Positions 8,293 through 16,864 are shown, numbered from the stretch's first letter. The stretch is DNA of 64,000 bases from an uncultured Pirellula sp. (GCA_903892355.1 CAITIE010000134.1:1-64000); one strand, 5' to 3'. Notes: a model not told the origin generated them from the sequence alone. Made by a program: numbers and translations.

Positions 8293-8865
8293 CTAGGCTT
8301 CGGGGTTCCATTCGGGAAACTTTTCAAGCTGCGTTTTGAGGGCGGCCCGAGCTCGGTTCAAGCGGGAGCGGACGGTACCGATTGAGATATTGAGGGCGTC
8401 AGCGATTTCCTCGTAGGCAAGATCCTCCATTTCTCGTAGGACCAAGATCGAGCGATGGTCTTCTGAGAGCAGAGCCAACGCCTTGTGGACCAGTTGGATG
8501 TCTTCGTTCCTAGACATCCGAGTATCGGGAGTATCCCCCTGAAATGCGGGTTCCGCTCCGGTATTCTCCCGAGACTCTTCGAGCGAGAGATGGCCGCGGT
8601 TGCGGCGGCGGCGGGCGAGCGCGTAGTTGAAGGCGATACGGTAGAGCCAGGTGAAGAAGCGGCTGTTTTGCTGGAACGTATCCAGTTTGAGGTAGGCTTG
8701 GATGAACGATTCCTGGACGACATCTTCGGCTTCGTCGGCGTTTCCTACGATGCTGATCATGGCCGTATAGAGTCGGTCTTGGTAACGACAGACCAAAGTC
8801 TCAAAGGCTGAGCTTTCCCCGGCGAGCGCGGACTGAATCAGTGCTTCTTCGTCGTTCACGCTCAA
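8293..8865 (-). CDS. RNA polymerase ECF sigma factor, RpoE-like
   Basis: A 190-residue group 4 sigma factor. Region 2 is visible in FETLVCRYQDRLYTAM, DAEDVVQESFIQAY and TWLYRIAFN (residues about 20-90); region 4 with its helix-turn-helix is YEEIADALNISIGTVRSRL (about 148-168). An acidic linker joins them. It resembles the RpoE-like ECF group, in which a zinc-finger anti-sigma partner usually follows, but no such gene is present; the next gene on the strand is hen1, 277 nt away. The frame starts at a TTG (8865) with a GTG two codons later; neither has a strong ribosome site. Control of the RNA repair operon is a hypothesis from position and the candidate promoter. Confidence 0.9.
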   Translation of the reverse strand: MSVNDEEALIQSALAGESSAFETLVCRYQDRLYTAMISIVGNADEAEDVVQESFIQAYLKLDTFQQNSRFFTWLYRIAFNYALARRRRNRGHLSLEESRENTGAEPAFQGDTPDTRMSRNEDIQLVHKALALLSEDHRSILVLREMEDLAYEEIADALNISIGTVRSRLNRARAALKTQLEKFPEWNPEA

Positions 8866-9097
8866 AAGGGTCTTTGCTCTTTGGTACTACGAAACGGAAT
8901 CATCCTTCATAGTGCCTGCCGGAGGGTATGCACCCGACAGTTTTAGTATGGAGGGAACGAGTTTTATACAATACGAGACCATCCCTGGCGCGTCCTATCC
9001 TCAGCAAAAAATCGAATGCGAACCCCGCCAGCTGCCTTCGAGGCCGCGCACCCGTCTTATTCGCGTCTTTTTATTCTTCTTACCTTTTTATTCTCGG

Positions 9098-10336
9098 TTA
9101 TTCGTACCTGAGGGCGTCGATCGGATCGAGCCGGCTCGCCCGCCACGCGGGGTAAAAGCCGAATCCGATCCCCACGCATGCGGAAAAAATCAGGCTCACG
9201 ACGGCAGCGAGTTGATTGATAATGATCGGCCAATCCCGCCCCGAGGAAAGGGCATTGATCGCCGAGGTCAACGCGACCGAACCGACAATTCCCAAGGTGA
9301 CACCGATCGCACCCCCCACCATCGACAGCACCATGGCTTCCACCAAAAACTGCATCAAAATATCTCGCGGTCTGGCGCCCACAGCCATTCGAATACCGAT
9401 TTCGCGGGTACGCTCGGTGACAGAAACCAGCATGATGTTCATGATCCCCACCCCGCCGACGACGAGTGATATCCCGGCGATCGAGGCGAGCATGGCGGTC
9501 AACGTTCCCGTCACAATTCCAAATGCACTGGCGATTTCCGTGGTGTTGGCCACTTCAAAATCGGGCTGCTGGCCCATCGCAATCCGGTGGCGATCCATCA
9601 TGAGGGAACGGATCTCTTGTTCGGCAACCCCCATCAACTCCGTCGACTTTGCGGACGCCAACGCCACATCCACGTTGTTAAAGTTACTCCCCTGCAATCG
9701 CTTGCGAACCGTCGTGAACGGCATCAAGACCACGTCGTCTTGATCGTCACCCACGATGTTGGCCCCTTTGCTCGCCAACAAACCGACAATCTCAAAAGGA
9801 ATGTTCTTGATCCGGATCGTTTGCCCGATAGGGTTCGCCGTTTGAAACAGTTTTTTAGAAACGGTCGCCCCGATCACGCAAACCTTGTTCGAGTTGTTGA
9901 TATCGCCATCCATGAAAAAACTACCGTTGTCGATTTGCCAATTGCGAACCAATAGATAGTCCGCACCGACCCCCACCAACTCGCGAGGTCGCCAATTGTT
10001 ATTCCCGCTGATCACTTGCCCGGCAGCCCCAACGATCGGACTCGCAGCTAGGATGCTGGGACATTCTTTCGAGACCGCAGCAATGTCTGCGGCCGTCAAC
10101 GATGGAATCTGACTCCTCGCCCCGCGAGCTTGCCGACTCCCAGGCGAAATGACAATGACGTTGGTTCCCAAGTTCCTGAACTCCCCTTGGACCAATTCGC
10201 TCGCCGATGTCCCAATAGAAACCATCGCCGTGACCGCAGCGATCCCGATCACCACACCGAGAATGGTAAGCCCCGCTCGCATCTTGTTCTTGCTCAAGGC
10301 GGCGATCGCTATGCGAAACGTATTTAAAATCGACAC
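9098..10336 (-). CDS. ABC transporter permease, MacB/FtsX type
   Basis: About 412 residues with the MacB layout: an N-terminal membrane helix (RAGLTILGVVIGIAAVTA), a long periplasmic MacB_PCD-like domain (about 50-250), then three C-terminal helices of the FtsX domain with the signature TERTREIGIRMAVGARPRDI and a terminal PAWRASRLDPIDALRYE. Such proteins use ATP hydrolysis by a partner to drive export or lipoprotein-linked transport. The GTG at 10336 has CCGGAG at 8 nt, favouring it over the GTG at 10396. No ATPase or periplasmic adaptor gene adjoins it in this window, so it is an orphan here. Confidence 0.88.
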   Translation of the reverse strand: MSILNTFRIAIAALSKNKMRAGLTILGVVIGIAAVTAMVSIGTSASELVQGEFRNLGTNVIVISPGSRQARGARSQIPSLTAADIAAVSKECPSILAASPIVGAAGQVISGNNNWRPRELVGVGADYLLVRNWQIDNGSFFMDGDINNSNKVCVIGATVSKKLFQTANPIGQTIRIKNIPFEIVGLLASKGANIVGDDQDDVVLMPFTTVRKRLQGSNFNNVDVALASAKSTELMGVAEQEIRSLMMDRHRIAMGQQPDFEVANTTEIASAFGIVTGTLTAMLASIAGISLVVGGVGIMNIMLVSVTERTREIGIRMAVGARPRDILMQFLVEAMVLSMVGGAIGVTLGIVGSVALTSAINALSSGRDWPIIINQLAAVVSLIFSACVGIGFGFYPAWRASRLDPIDALRYE

Positions 10337-10598
10337 GCGAAACTCCGGTGTGCACACTTCACTTCTAATGATCTCGGAAACTTGGGGCGTTCCCACCCTT
10401 ACAACCTACGTCAGCACCGAGAGTTCCGTTCAGTCTAACCCGATTCTCGGCCCGACGCGAAACCCTTCCGGAAACTCAATAGTAGAGCAACTGATTAAGC
10501 AATCGCACTATTAGCTAGCCTGCGTCTCTACGGCATCTCGTTTCCCTTTAAAGCCGGTCAAAAGCAAATTTAGTTGCCCGAAATGACTTTTGCTATGC
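10337..10598. other. divergent intergenic region between permease and hppA
   Basis: About 260 bases upstream of two divergent genes. No coding sequence is supported. It should hold the promoters for both; only the hppA-side candidate at 10599-10627 is visible. Confidence 0.5.
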
Positions 10599-10627
10599 TT
10601 GAACTAGGATTGATTTGACGATACTTT
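10599..10627 (+). promoter_or_regulatory. candidate housekeeping promoter of hppA
   Basis: TTGAAC and TACTTT are separated by 17 nt and lie about 55 nt ahead of the hppA ATG. Both boxes are imperfect, so this is a weak prediction. Confidence 0.3.
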
Positions 10628-10680
10628 ACTCCCTCCAATCTGTGAGCGCTCACTCTCCACGAATTAGCAGGATTGATTCG

Positions 10681-13179
10681 ATGAAACACCCAGTCTTACC
10701 CCACCAAGCTGGCCTAAGATTGTCCCTCGTTGGGGTCTTTGCTTTGTTCTTTTTCGGAATGGTTTTTACCGGGCTGAGTTTTGGCCAAGAAGGTGGCGCT
10801 GCCGCCGTTCACGGCGAAGCCGACTTGGTCCTTCCTGACTTGGGAAACTCTAGCTTCTTTGGACTTTCAGGTCGAACACTGCTCTTCGTCGGGCTTGGGA
10901 TATGCATTGCGGGCTTGGCCTTCGGAATTTCGATCTACAGCCAATTGAAAAACATGGATGTGCATTCGAGCATGCTCGAAGTATCCGAGTTGATCTATGA
11001 AACCTGCAAAACCTATTTGATCACCCAAGGCAAATTCTTGGCAGGATTGTGGGCGATCATCGCCGTTGTGATCGTGATGTACTTTGGTTGGTTGGAAGGG
11101 AAACCGGCGACCACGGTTGGGACGATCGTTCTGTTCAGCGTCATTGGTATCTTGGGAAGCTACATGGTCGCGTGGTTCGGTATTCGCGTGAATACCTTTG
11201 CGAACTCGCGAACGGCTCATGCGAGTTTGGTCGGCAAGCCCTACCCTGTTTATGCGATTCCTCTCAAGGCAGGGATGAGTATCGGCATGATGCTTATCAG
11301 CGTCGAACTCCTGATGATGCTTTGCATTCTTCTGTTTTTGCCACGAGAAATCGCAGGTGCTTGCTTCATCGGCTTTGCGATTGGTGAAAGTCTCGGGGCT
11401 GCGGCCCTACGAATCGCCGGCGGTATCTTTACCAAGATCGCCGACATCGGCTCGGACTTGATGAAGATTGAGTTCAAGATCAAAGAAGACGATGCGCGGA
11501 ACCCGGGTGTGATCGCTGACTGTACCGGCGACAATGCGGGTGACTCCGTGGGCCCGAGTGCCGACGGGTTTGAAACCTACGGTGTGACCGGTGTGGCTCT
11601 GATCACCTTCATTCTGCTCGCGATCAATGAAAAATCGGCTGGTGCGAACTTTGAACAGGTCCAAGTTCAATTGCTGGTCTGGCTGTTCGTCATGCGTGCC
11701 ATGATGATCGTGGCCTCGGTCGCTGCGTACTACTTGAATGAACGTTGGACCGAATCCCAATACGCCAATGCGGAAAAGATGGACTTTGAACATCCCTTGA
11801 CTCGATTGGTCTGGATCACCAGTTTGATCTCCATCGCTCTCACCTACGTGGTTTCCCGGCTGCTCATTCCATCGCTCGGTGACAACAGCAATTTGTGGTG
11901 GCAACTGTCAACCATTATCTCCTGCGGCACGTTGGCCGGTGCAATCATTCCGGAATTGGTCAAGGTTTTCACGTCGACCTCGTCCGCCCACGTCAAGGAA
12001 GTGGTCACGTCGAGCCGCGAAGGTGGCGCCTCCCTCAACATCCTTTCCGGATTGGTCGCGGGTAATTTCTCCTGCTTGTGGCTTGGGCTCAGCATCACTG
12101 GCCTGATGGCGGTCGCCTACTGGATTTCTACGATCGGTGGAAACGCGGGCCTTGGTGGATTGATGGTTGCAAAGGAAGTGTTCGCGTTCGGTCTGGTGGC
12201 GTTCGGGTTCCTCGGAATGGGACCAGTAACCATCGCCGTCGACTCGTACGGTCCTGTGACCGACAACGCGCAAAGCGTGTATGAGCTTTCCTTGATCGAG
12301 CAAATCCCCAATATCAAGGATGAGCTGAAGGCCAAATTCAACATTGATGCAAACTTTGAATCGGCGAAACACCTTCTTGAGGAAAACGACGGTGCAGGGA
12401 ATACGTTCAAAGCGACCGCAAAGCCGGTTCTCATCGGCACCGCGGTTGTCGGAGCAACCACGATGATCTTCTCGATCATCATGTCGCTCACCAACGGCTT
12501 GGACAATGACATCGAGAAACTCTCTCTACTCCACGCACCGTTCGTCCTGGGCCTAATCTCAGGTGGTGCGATCATTTACTGGTTCACCGGTGCCTCCACT
12601 CAAGCAGTCACCACGGGGGCTTATCGCGCGGTTGAGTTCATCAAGAACAACATCAAGCTCGACGGCACCACCAAAGCGAGCGTCGAAGACAGCAAGAAGG
12701 TCGTCGAAATCTGCACGCAGTACGCGCAGAAGGGGATGTTCAACATCTTCATGTCGGTTTTCTTTGTGACCCTCGGCTTCGCGTTCATCGAACCCTACTT
12801 CTTCATCGGCTACCTCTTCTCGATCGCGATCTTCGGTCTCTACCAAGCGATCTTCATGGCCAACGCCGGTGGTGCTTGGGACAATGCAAAGAAGATTGTC
12901 GAAGTCGAACTGAAGATGAAGGGGACTCCACTCCACGATGCGACGGTGGTCGGCGATACCGTGGGCGACCCGTTCAAGGACACGTCGAGCGTGGCCCTCA
13001 ACCCAGTCATCAAGTTCACGACTCTTTTCGGATTGCTCGCGGTCGCTCTCGCGGTTCGCATCCAATCGACCCAAGGAACCCAAGTCACCACAGCATGGGC
13101 AGTATTGTTCTGTGCAGTAGCTGCCTTCTTCCTGTGGAACTCGTTCTATGGCATGCGAATCCGTCGCAGCGAGCAATAG
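10681..13179 (+). CDS. hppA: membrane-bound proton-pumping pyrophosphatase
   Basis: An 832-residue integral membrane enzyme that couples pyrophosphate hydrolysis to ion export. Substrate-site motifs are present: NPGVIADCTGDNAGD (normally DNVGDNVGD-like), DSYGPVTDNA and DTVGDPFKDTSS near the C-terminus, among about 16 hydrophobic helices. In GNTFKATAK the residue after GNTF is Lys, with Thr three positions on; in characterised members this pairing marks K+-independent H+ pumps, while Ala marks K+-dependent ones, so a K+-independent H+-PPase is likely. The ATG at 10681 has AGGA at 8 nt; the upstream TTG at 10615 is less likely. An N-terminal segment ending GLSFGQE could be a signal peptide or an extra helix. 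A strong terminator follows. Confidence 0.95.
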   Translation: MKHPVLPHQAGLRLSLVGVFALFFFGMVFTGLSFGQEGGAAAVHGEADLVLPDLGNSSFFGLSGRTLLFVGLGICIAGLAFGISIYSQLKNMDVHSSMLEVSELIYETCKTYLITQGKFLAGLWAIIAVVIVMYFGWLEGKPATTVGTIVLFSVIGILGSYMVAWFGIRVNTFANSRTAHASLVGKPYPVYAIPLKAGMSIGMMLISVELLMMLCILLFLPREIAGACFIGFAIGESLGAAALRIAGGIFTKIADIGSDLMKIEFKIKEDDARNPGVIADCTGDNAGDSVGPSADGFETYGVTGVALITFILLAINEKSAGANFEQVQVQLLVWLFVMRAMMIVASVAAYYLNERWTESQYANAEKMDFEHPLTRLVWITSLISIALTYVVSRLLIPSLGDNSNLWWQLSTIISCGTLAGAIIPELVKVFTSTSSAHVKEVVTSSREGGASLNILSGLVAGNFSCLWLGLSITGLMAVAYWISTIGGNAGLGGLMVAKEVFAFGLVAFGFLGMGPVTIAVDSYGPVTDNAQSVYELSLIEQIPNIKDELKAKFNIDANFESAKHLLEENDGAGNTFKATAKPVLIGTAVVGATTMIFSIIMSLTNGLDNDIEKLSLLHAPFVLGLISGGAIIYWFTGASTQAVTTGAYRAVEFIKNNIKLDGTTKASVEDSKKVVEICTQYAQKGMFNIFMSVFFVTLGFAFIEPYFFIGYLFSIAIFGLYQAIFMANAGGAWDNAKKIVEVELKMKGTPLHDATVVGDTVGDPFKDTSSVALNPVIKFTTLFGLLAVALAVRIQSTQGTQVTTAWAVLFCAVAAFFLWNSFYGMRIRRSEQ

Positions 13180-13220
13180 CCGAACAAAGACTCACTCCGA
13201 AACGTTTGAACCTGAAATAC

Positions 13221-13259
13221 ACGCCCCCCGAAATCTTTTTCGGGGGGCGTTTTGTTTTA
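13221..13259 (+). terminator. rho-independent terminator of hppA
   Basis: ACGCCCCCCGAAA pairs with TTTCGGGGGGCGT around a short loop, followed by TTTGTTTTAT. The stem is long, GC-rich and perfectly matched. Confidence 0.93.
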
Positions 13260-13299
13260 TTACGGGAGATAAACGGTATCGAACCCCGTTTACCAATCA

Positions 13300-13404
13300 A
13301 TGGCGGTTGTGAGCAGCAAGGCGCTAGCCGGTGGTTTGGTGATCGCGACGATCATCATTGCTGTTGTCACGGGTTTGCACGTCACTAAAGACACCGACAG
13401 CTAG
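13300..13404 (+). CDS. 34-residue putative single-span membrane peptide within a repeat
   Basis: The frame ATG to TAG encodes a 34-residue peptide with one hydrophobic helix (core GGLVIATIIIAVVTGLHV) and an acidic tail KDTDS. It is repeated almost identically 135 bp downstream. No ribosome site lies at good distance before this copy. The frame is embedded in a palindromic repeat whose arms carry GCGCTAGC, so it may be an accident of repeat sequence. Only one nonsynonymous change (Ser to Gly at the last residue) and one synonymous change separate the copies. It is too short to place in a family. Confidence 0.35.
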   Translation: MAVVSSKALAGGLVIATIIIAVVTGLHVTKDTDS

Positions 13405-13525
13405 CGCCAAGGTCGCTCACGGTGGACGTAATCCATGGCTGTTGTGAGCAGCAAGGCGCTAGCCGGTGGTTTGGTGATCGCGACGATCATCATTGCTGTT
13501 GTCACGGGTTTGCACGTCACTAAAG
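13300..13525. repeat. tandem palindromic (REP-pair-like) repeat, period 135 bp
   Basis: Each unit is bounded by opposed copies of a motif: the left arm has GTGAGC...GGCGCTAGCC-GGTG, and the right arm is the reverse of GGTGAGCGACC..GGCGCTAGC. The first unit is 13300-13434. The second starts at 13435 and is cut at 13525 by an insertion sequence, continuing at 14769-14804. The central 60 bases between arms are identical in both units. This looks like a REP doublet or MITE-like family dispersed in the genome. Confidence 0.75.
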
Positions 13526-13530
13526 TGTAG
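13435..13530 (+). pseudogene. second copy of the small membrane-peptide frame, interrupted by IS481-type insertion
   Basis: The ATG at 13435 (preceded by GGTGGA) opens the same frame as at 13300. After the Lys codon the insertion element begins and supplies GTG TAG, so the current frame is 31 residues. Joining 13435-13525 to the sequence from 14769 restores a 34-residue peptide ending KDTDG. The interruption only replaces the last few residues, so the hydrophobic helix survives. Confidence 0.4.
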
Positions 13531-13564
13531 TAGCCAGTATTTGATCTGACGGAAACTACCCAAA

Positions 13565-14620
13565 TTACGATCCGTGTTGTACGAGCTGGTCAAGCATTTT
13601 CTGCTCGACTAGCGCCTTGGAATCCACAAAGGTATCCATTGGGGTCTTGCCGAAGCAATATCTTCCGGAATGTGGTCTTTCTTCGTTGTAGCTCTTCAGC
13701 CATCTATCGACATCCTGCTGAAGCTGATCGATGGACTCATACAGCTTTTTGCGAAATGCGATCTGATAAAACTCTTGCAGCATGGTCTTGTGAAATCTTT
13801 CACAGATTCCATTGGTTTGTGGACTGCGAGCCTTAGTCTTGGTGTGCTCAATCTCCTCGATCCCCAGGTAGAGCTCATATTCATGATGCTCGGCTGAACC
13901 GCAGTATTCAGTACCGCGGTCGGTAAGGATTCGAAGAAGCGGAACATCATGCTCTTCGAAGAAAGGAATCACTTGGTCGTTAAGCATATCGGCAGCGACG
14001 AGCGCATTCTTGCGGTCATATAGCTTGGCAAATGCAACTCTCGAGTAGGTGTCAATAAAGGTCTGCTGATAGATGCGTCCAACTCCCTTGAGGGTCCCAA
14101 CGTAGAACGTGTCTTGAGCTCCCAAATACCCTGGGTGCTCGGTGTCAATTTGACCTTGGGCCTCGTCATCTCTTCTACACTTTTCGAGTGCAACGACCTG
14201 CTCTTCGGTCAGCACGCCGCCATCTTGAGCGACGCGAGCCTCAAGTGCCTTGAGTCGCTTCTTGAAGGTTTCAAGATCGTGACGAAGCCAGACGCTTCGC
14301 ACACCACCTGGAGAGATAAGTAAACCTTGTTTTTTCAATTCATTGCTGACCCGTACCTGGCCATACGCCGGTTGTTCAAACGACATCTTCAGAATAGCTT
14401 GTTCAACCGCAGGCTCACACCGATTCTTGGGAATAGGCTTCTTCTTGGAGATCTCTCGTAGCGCCTCATCGCCACCGGTTTCGTAAAGTTCCTTGAAGCG
14501 ATAGAAACTGTCTCTCGAGTAGCCGAAGACCTTGCATGCCTCCGAAACACTCCCAAGCTTTTCAGCAAGCTTGAGTAATCCAACTTTTCGATCAACGATT
14601 TTGCGTTCTTGACTGGTCAT
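13565..14620 (-). CDS. IS481-family DDE transposase
   Basis: About 351 residues. The N-terminal part is a helix-turn-helix ([19 protein letters not shown]). The integrase-like rve domain follows, with the DDE triad readable as D in [15 protein letters not shown] in [12 protein letters not shown] and E in [16 protein letters not shown], then the closing [13 protein letters not shown]. The ATG at 14620 has GGAG at 7 nt; a longer frame to 14650 exists but has less support. It is the only gene of the element and appears intact. Its leader contains a large hairpin at 14647-14713. Confidence 0.93.
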   Translation of the reverse strand: MTSQERKIVDRKVGLLKLAEKLGSVSEACKVFGYSRDSFYRFKELYETGGDEALREISKKKPIPKNRCEPAVEQAILKMSFEQPAYGQVRVSNELKKQGLLISPGGVRSVWLRHDLETFKKRLKALEARVAQDGGVLTEEQVVALEKCRRDDEAQGQIDTEHPGYLGAQDTFYVGTLKGVGRIYQQTFIDTYSRVAFAKLYDRKNALVAADMLNDQVIPFFEEHDVPLLRILTDRGTEYCGSAEHHEYELYLGIEEIEHTKTKARSPQTNGICERFHKTMLQEFYQIAFRKKLYESIDQLQQDVDRWLKSYNEERPHSGRYCFGKTPMDTFVDSKALVEQKMLDQLVQHGS

Positions 14621-14646
14621 TGTGACACTCCATTGTCCTGTGAGGG

Positions 14647-14713
14647 GCACGGTTGTTTGCTAGCAACGCTTCATTCGCTGCGCTCACTCCGTGTCGCTAG
14701 CAAACAACCGTGC
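14647..14713. repeat. 18-bp perfect inverted repeat in the IS leader
   Basis: GCACGGTTGTTTGCTAGC (14647-14664) is the exact reverse complement of 14696-14713, with a 31-nt loop. It lies 27 nt upstream of the transposase ATG. It could attenuate transposase expression or block read-through transcription; it could also be a nested palindromic repeat, since the loop side contains GCTCACTCCGTG resembling the flanking repeat. Confidence 0.8.
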
Positions 14714-14794
14714 TTATCCTCTATCCGATTTGAAATGTCAGATCAAGTCCTTACTAATACAACTAAAGACACCGACGGCTAGCGCCCAGGTCGC

Positions 14795-15748
14795 TCACGG
14801 TGACGGACCAACTACCCCTGCAGAACCCGTATTGGCTTTCAACATCGATTGGTCTTCAGCCAGTTTGCTGAGATCGTTCCAGAATGTAACGTATTTGTTC
14901 CGATCCTTGATGTAGTCTTCATCAAAAACCGCTCGCCGCAATTCCTCGCGCTGCTCAATGAACTTGGAAAAATCGCGAGGATCTTCCGGCCGAAAAACGG
15001 GGCTTGGCCGATCGTAGACAATGGTTGCGCCTTGGTCGCCTTCGGTATGAAACCGACTCATTCCGATCACTCGATCAGCAACGTAAATCGCTTCGTTCAA
15101 CTCGTGCGTCACCATCAAGATTGTGTAATTGGGGCGTCGCCCTTCCCGTTTCGCGATTAAGTTCTCTTGGTAGAATTTTAAAAGCATCATTTGCAATTCC
15201 TCGCGCATCGCTTCGTCGAGCGCACCGAACGGTTCGTCGAGCAATACGATCTTTGGCTTCATGATGAACGCTTGAGCGACAGCCACTCGCTGCTTCATTC
15301 CCCCCGACATCTCACCGGGGTACTTGCCACATGCATGCTCGAGGCCAACTTGATCAAGAAACTCTCTGGCCTTCCGTAGATGCTCTCGCTTCTTTTTGAG
15401 GTACTTGGGAAAGAGAACGGTACGTCCAAAGAGCGAGGTTTCGTCAAGCTTCAAACCAAAGGCAACATTTTTCTCTGCGGTGAGGAAATCGTAGAGCGAG
15501 TAGTTTTGGTAAACGATTCCAACATTTCTCGTCGGACCAGTCACCGGGATACCATCGGCGAATATCTTACCTTCGGTAGGTGGATGCGTCCCCAGAATCG
15601 CTTTGAGAAGCGTGCTCTTGCCACATCCGCTTGGGCCAACAATGGCAACGATTTGACCTGGAAGGATACGCAGATTCACATTATCGAGAACCTTCGTTTC
15701 ACCGTACCTATGGTGAAGTCCATCGATCTCAAGTGCGTACTCGCTCAT
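14795..15748 (-). CDS. ABC transporter ATP-binding protein, nitrate/taurine (NitT/TauT) type
   Basis: About 317 residues. Walker A GPSGCGKST, signature MSGGMKQRVAVAQAF and Walker B IVLLDEPFGALDEAM place it with the ATPases of nitrate, sulfonate and taurine importers. A roughly 70-residue C-terminal extension follows the core. The ATG at 15748 has AGGAAG at 7 nt. No permease or binding-protein gene is beside it in this window, so its substrate is unknown. The stop codon lies inside the right arm of the palindromic repeat flanking the IS: the last residues GPSP and the TGA come from repeat sequence. Confidence 0.87.
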   Translation of the reverse strand: MSEYALEIDGLHHRYGETKVLDNVNLRILPGQIVAIVGPSGCGKSTLLKAILGTHPPTEGKIFADGIPVTGPTRNVGIVYQNYSLYDFLTAEKNVAFGLKLDETSLFGRTVLFPKYLKKKREHLRKAREFLDQVGLEHACGKYPGEMSGGMKQRVAVAQAFIMKPKIVLLDEPFGALDEAMREELQMMLLKFYQENLIAKREGRRPNYTILMVTHELNEAIYVADRVIGMSRFHTEGDQGATIVYDRPSPVFRPEDPRDFSKFIEQREELRRAVFDEDYIKDRNKYVTFWNDLSKLAEDQSMLKANTGSAGVVGPSP

Positions 15749-15901
15749 GAATCTTCCTGTATCCTCGTTACTAGACCTGGAACCAACAGCGCCAATCAGA
15801 AATGCCAACCGACAGTACCAGAGCAGCTAGCATGCGACCAATCACTGCCCGAGTAGGAACCGGCCTTTATTCTACTCCATGAGGCCACGCGAACGGCAGA
15901 T

Positions 15902-16864
15902 CTAGGCGCTAACCTGTCGGGATTGCTTGCCCCGAAACAGCAATTTGACCAGTTCTAAGATCCCGACAACCACGGCACCCGCCAGTACCCCGAAGATCAA
16001 ATCGAACGCGATCGGTACCACATAGGTTGCAATCCCGCCAATAACAGGGAGGTGGTGAATCCGTTCGGCGATCGATTCGCTGAGATGGTGGAGCCAATCG
16101 ATGTGATGGGTTACGATCCCACCTCCCACCAAAAACATGGCAATGGTTCCCGCAACCGACAGAAACCTAAGCATGTGCGGAGCACACCATAGAATCGCTC
16201 GACCGCACCCTCGAAGCGTTCGATCCCAAACCGTTTGACCGGTACGTCGGATCCAGTGAATTCCAACATCGTCGCATTTGACGATCAATGCAACTAGCCC
16301 ATAGACCCCGATGGTCATCACCACTCCGACAACCAAAAGAACCCAGAGGGCAACCCACGGCGATTTATCTGCGAGCGTCCCCAAGGTGATGACGATGATT
16401 TCTGCCGAGAGAATAAAATCGGTGCGAATCGCTCCCCGGATTTTATTCTTTTCGAGCGTTACCAAGTCAACCGGCTTAGCGTCGACCGGTGTAGCCTTGC
16501 CCTCTGCATGATCCTCATCGTGGCCAGAATGCAACCAGGCATGAAAGAGTTTCTCAACTCCTTCGTAGCAGAGATACACCCCGCCGATCATCAAGAGGGG
16601 GATGATCGCCCAAGGGATAAACGCGCTGATCAGCATCGCGCCGGGGATGAGGATCATCTTGTTGACCGCTGACCCAACGGCGACCCGCCACACGACGGGT
16701 AACTCACGGTCTGCGGTCAAACCGTGAACTTGCTTGGCATTCAAAGCCAGATCATCTCCCAAAACCCCAGCGGTCTTGTTGATAGCGACTTGGCTCATCG
16801 TAGAGATATCGTCGAGGAGCGTTGCGATGTCGTCCAGCAACGTGAATAAAGTCGCCCCTGCCAT
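15902..16864 (-). CDS. DUF808 / YedI-family inner membrane protein
   Basis: About 320 residues beginning with the family-typical MAGATLFTLLDDIATLLDD, followed by KTAGVLGDDLALNAKQV and several membrane helices (ILIPGAMLISAFIPW, IIVITLGTL, VGVVMTIGVYGLVAL, and helices near the C-terminus). A His/acid-rich loop (HSGHDEDHAEG) sits about residue 120. The family is widely conserved but its function is unknown. The start has a strong GGAGGAG at 7 nt; the longer frame to 16915 is a shadow. The superoxide dismutase gene lies just upstream on the same strand, 57 nt away, so they may be co-transcribed. Confidence 0.9.
   Translation of the reverse strand: MAGATLFTLLDDIATLLDDISTMSQVAINKTAGVLGDDLALNAKQVHGLTADRELPVVWRVAVGSAVNKMILIPGAMLISAFIPWAIIPLLMIGGVYLCYEGVEKLFHAWLHSGHDEDHAEGKATPVDAKPVDLVTLEKNKIRGAIRTDFILSAEIIVITLGTLADKSPWVALWVLLVVGVVMTIGVYGLVALIVKCDDVGIHWIRRTGQTVWDRTLRGCGRAILWCAPHMLRFLSVAGTIAMFLVGGGIVTHHIDWLHHLSESIAERIHHLPVIGGIATYVVPIAFDLIFGVLAGAVVVGILELVKLLFRGKQSRQVSA

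Larger units (their letters stand above)
13526..14761 (-). mobile_element. complete IS481-family insertion sequence with terminal inverted repeats and 7-bp target duplication
   Basis: The element is 1236 bp. Its ends form imperfect 25-bp inverted repeats: the left end starts TGTAGTAGCCAGTATTTGAT and the reverse of the right end starts TGTATTAGTAAGGACTTGAT, about 20 of 25 positions matching. ACTAAAG is directly repeated at 13519-13525 and 14762-14768. Removing the element and one ACTAAAG restores the flanking repeat exactly as in its intact neighbour, which fixes both boundaries. It carries one transposase gene on the minus strand with no visible defect, so the insertion is probably recent and could still be active. 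Confidence 0.93.

Noticed and set aside
12559-13176. Long antisense frame within hppA (205 codons)
   Set aside because: Highly charged shadow of a strongly supported membrane protein gene; no start signal.
13300-13530. CRISPR-like direct repeats
   Set aside because: Only two units, 135-bp period, palindromic arms and no cas genes.
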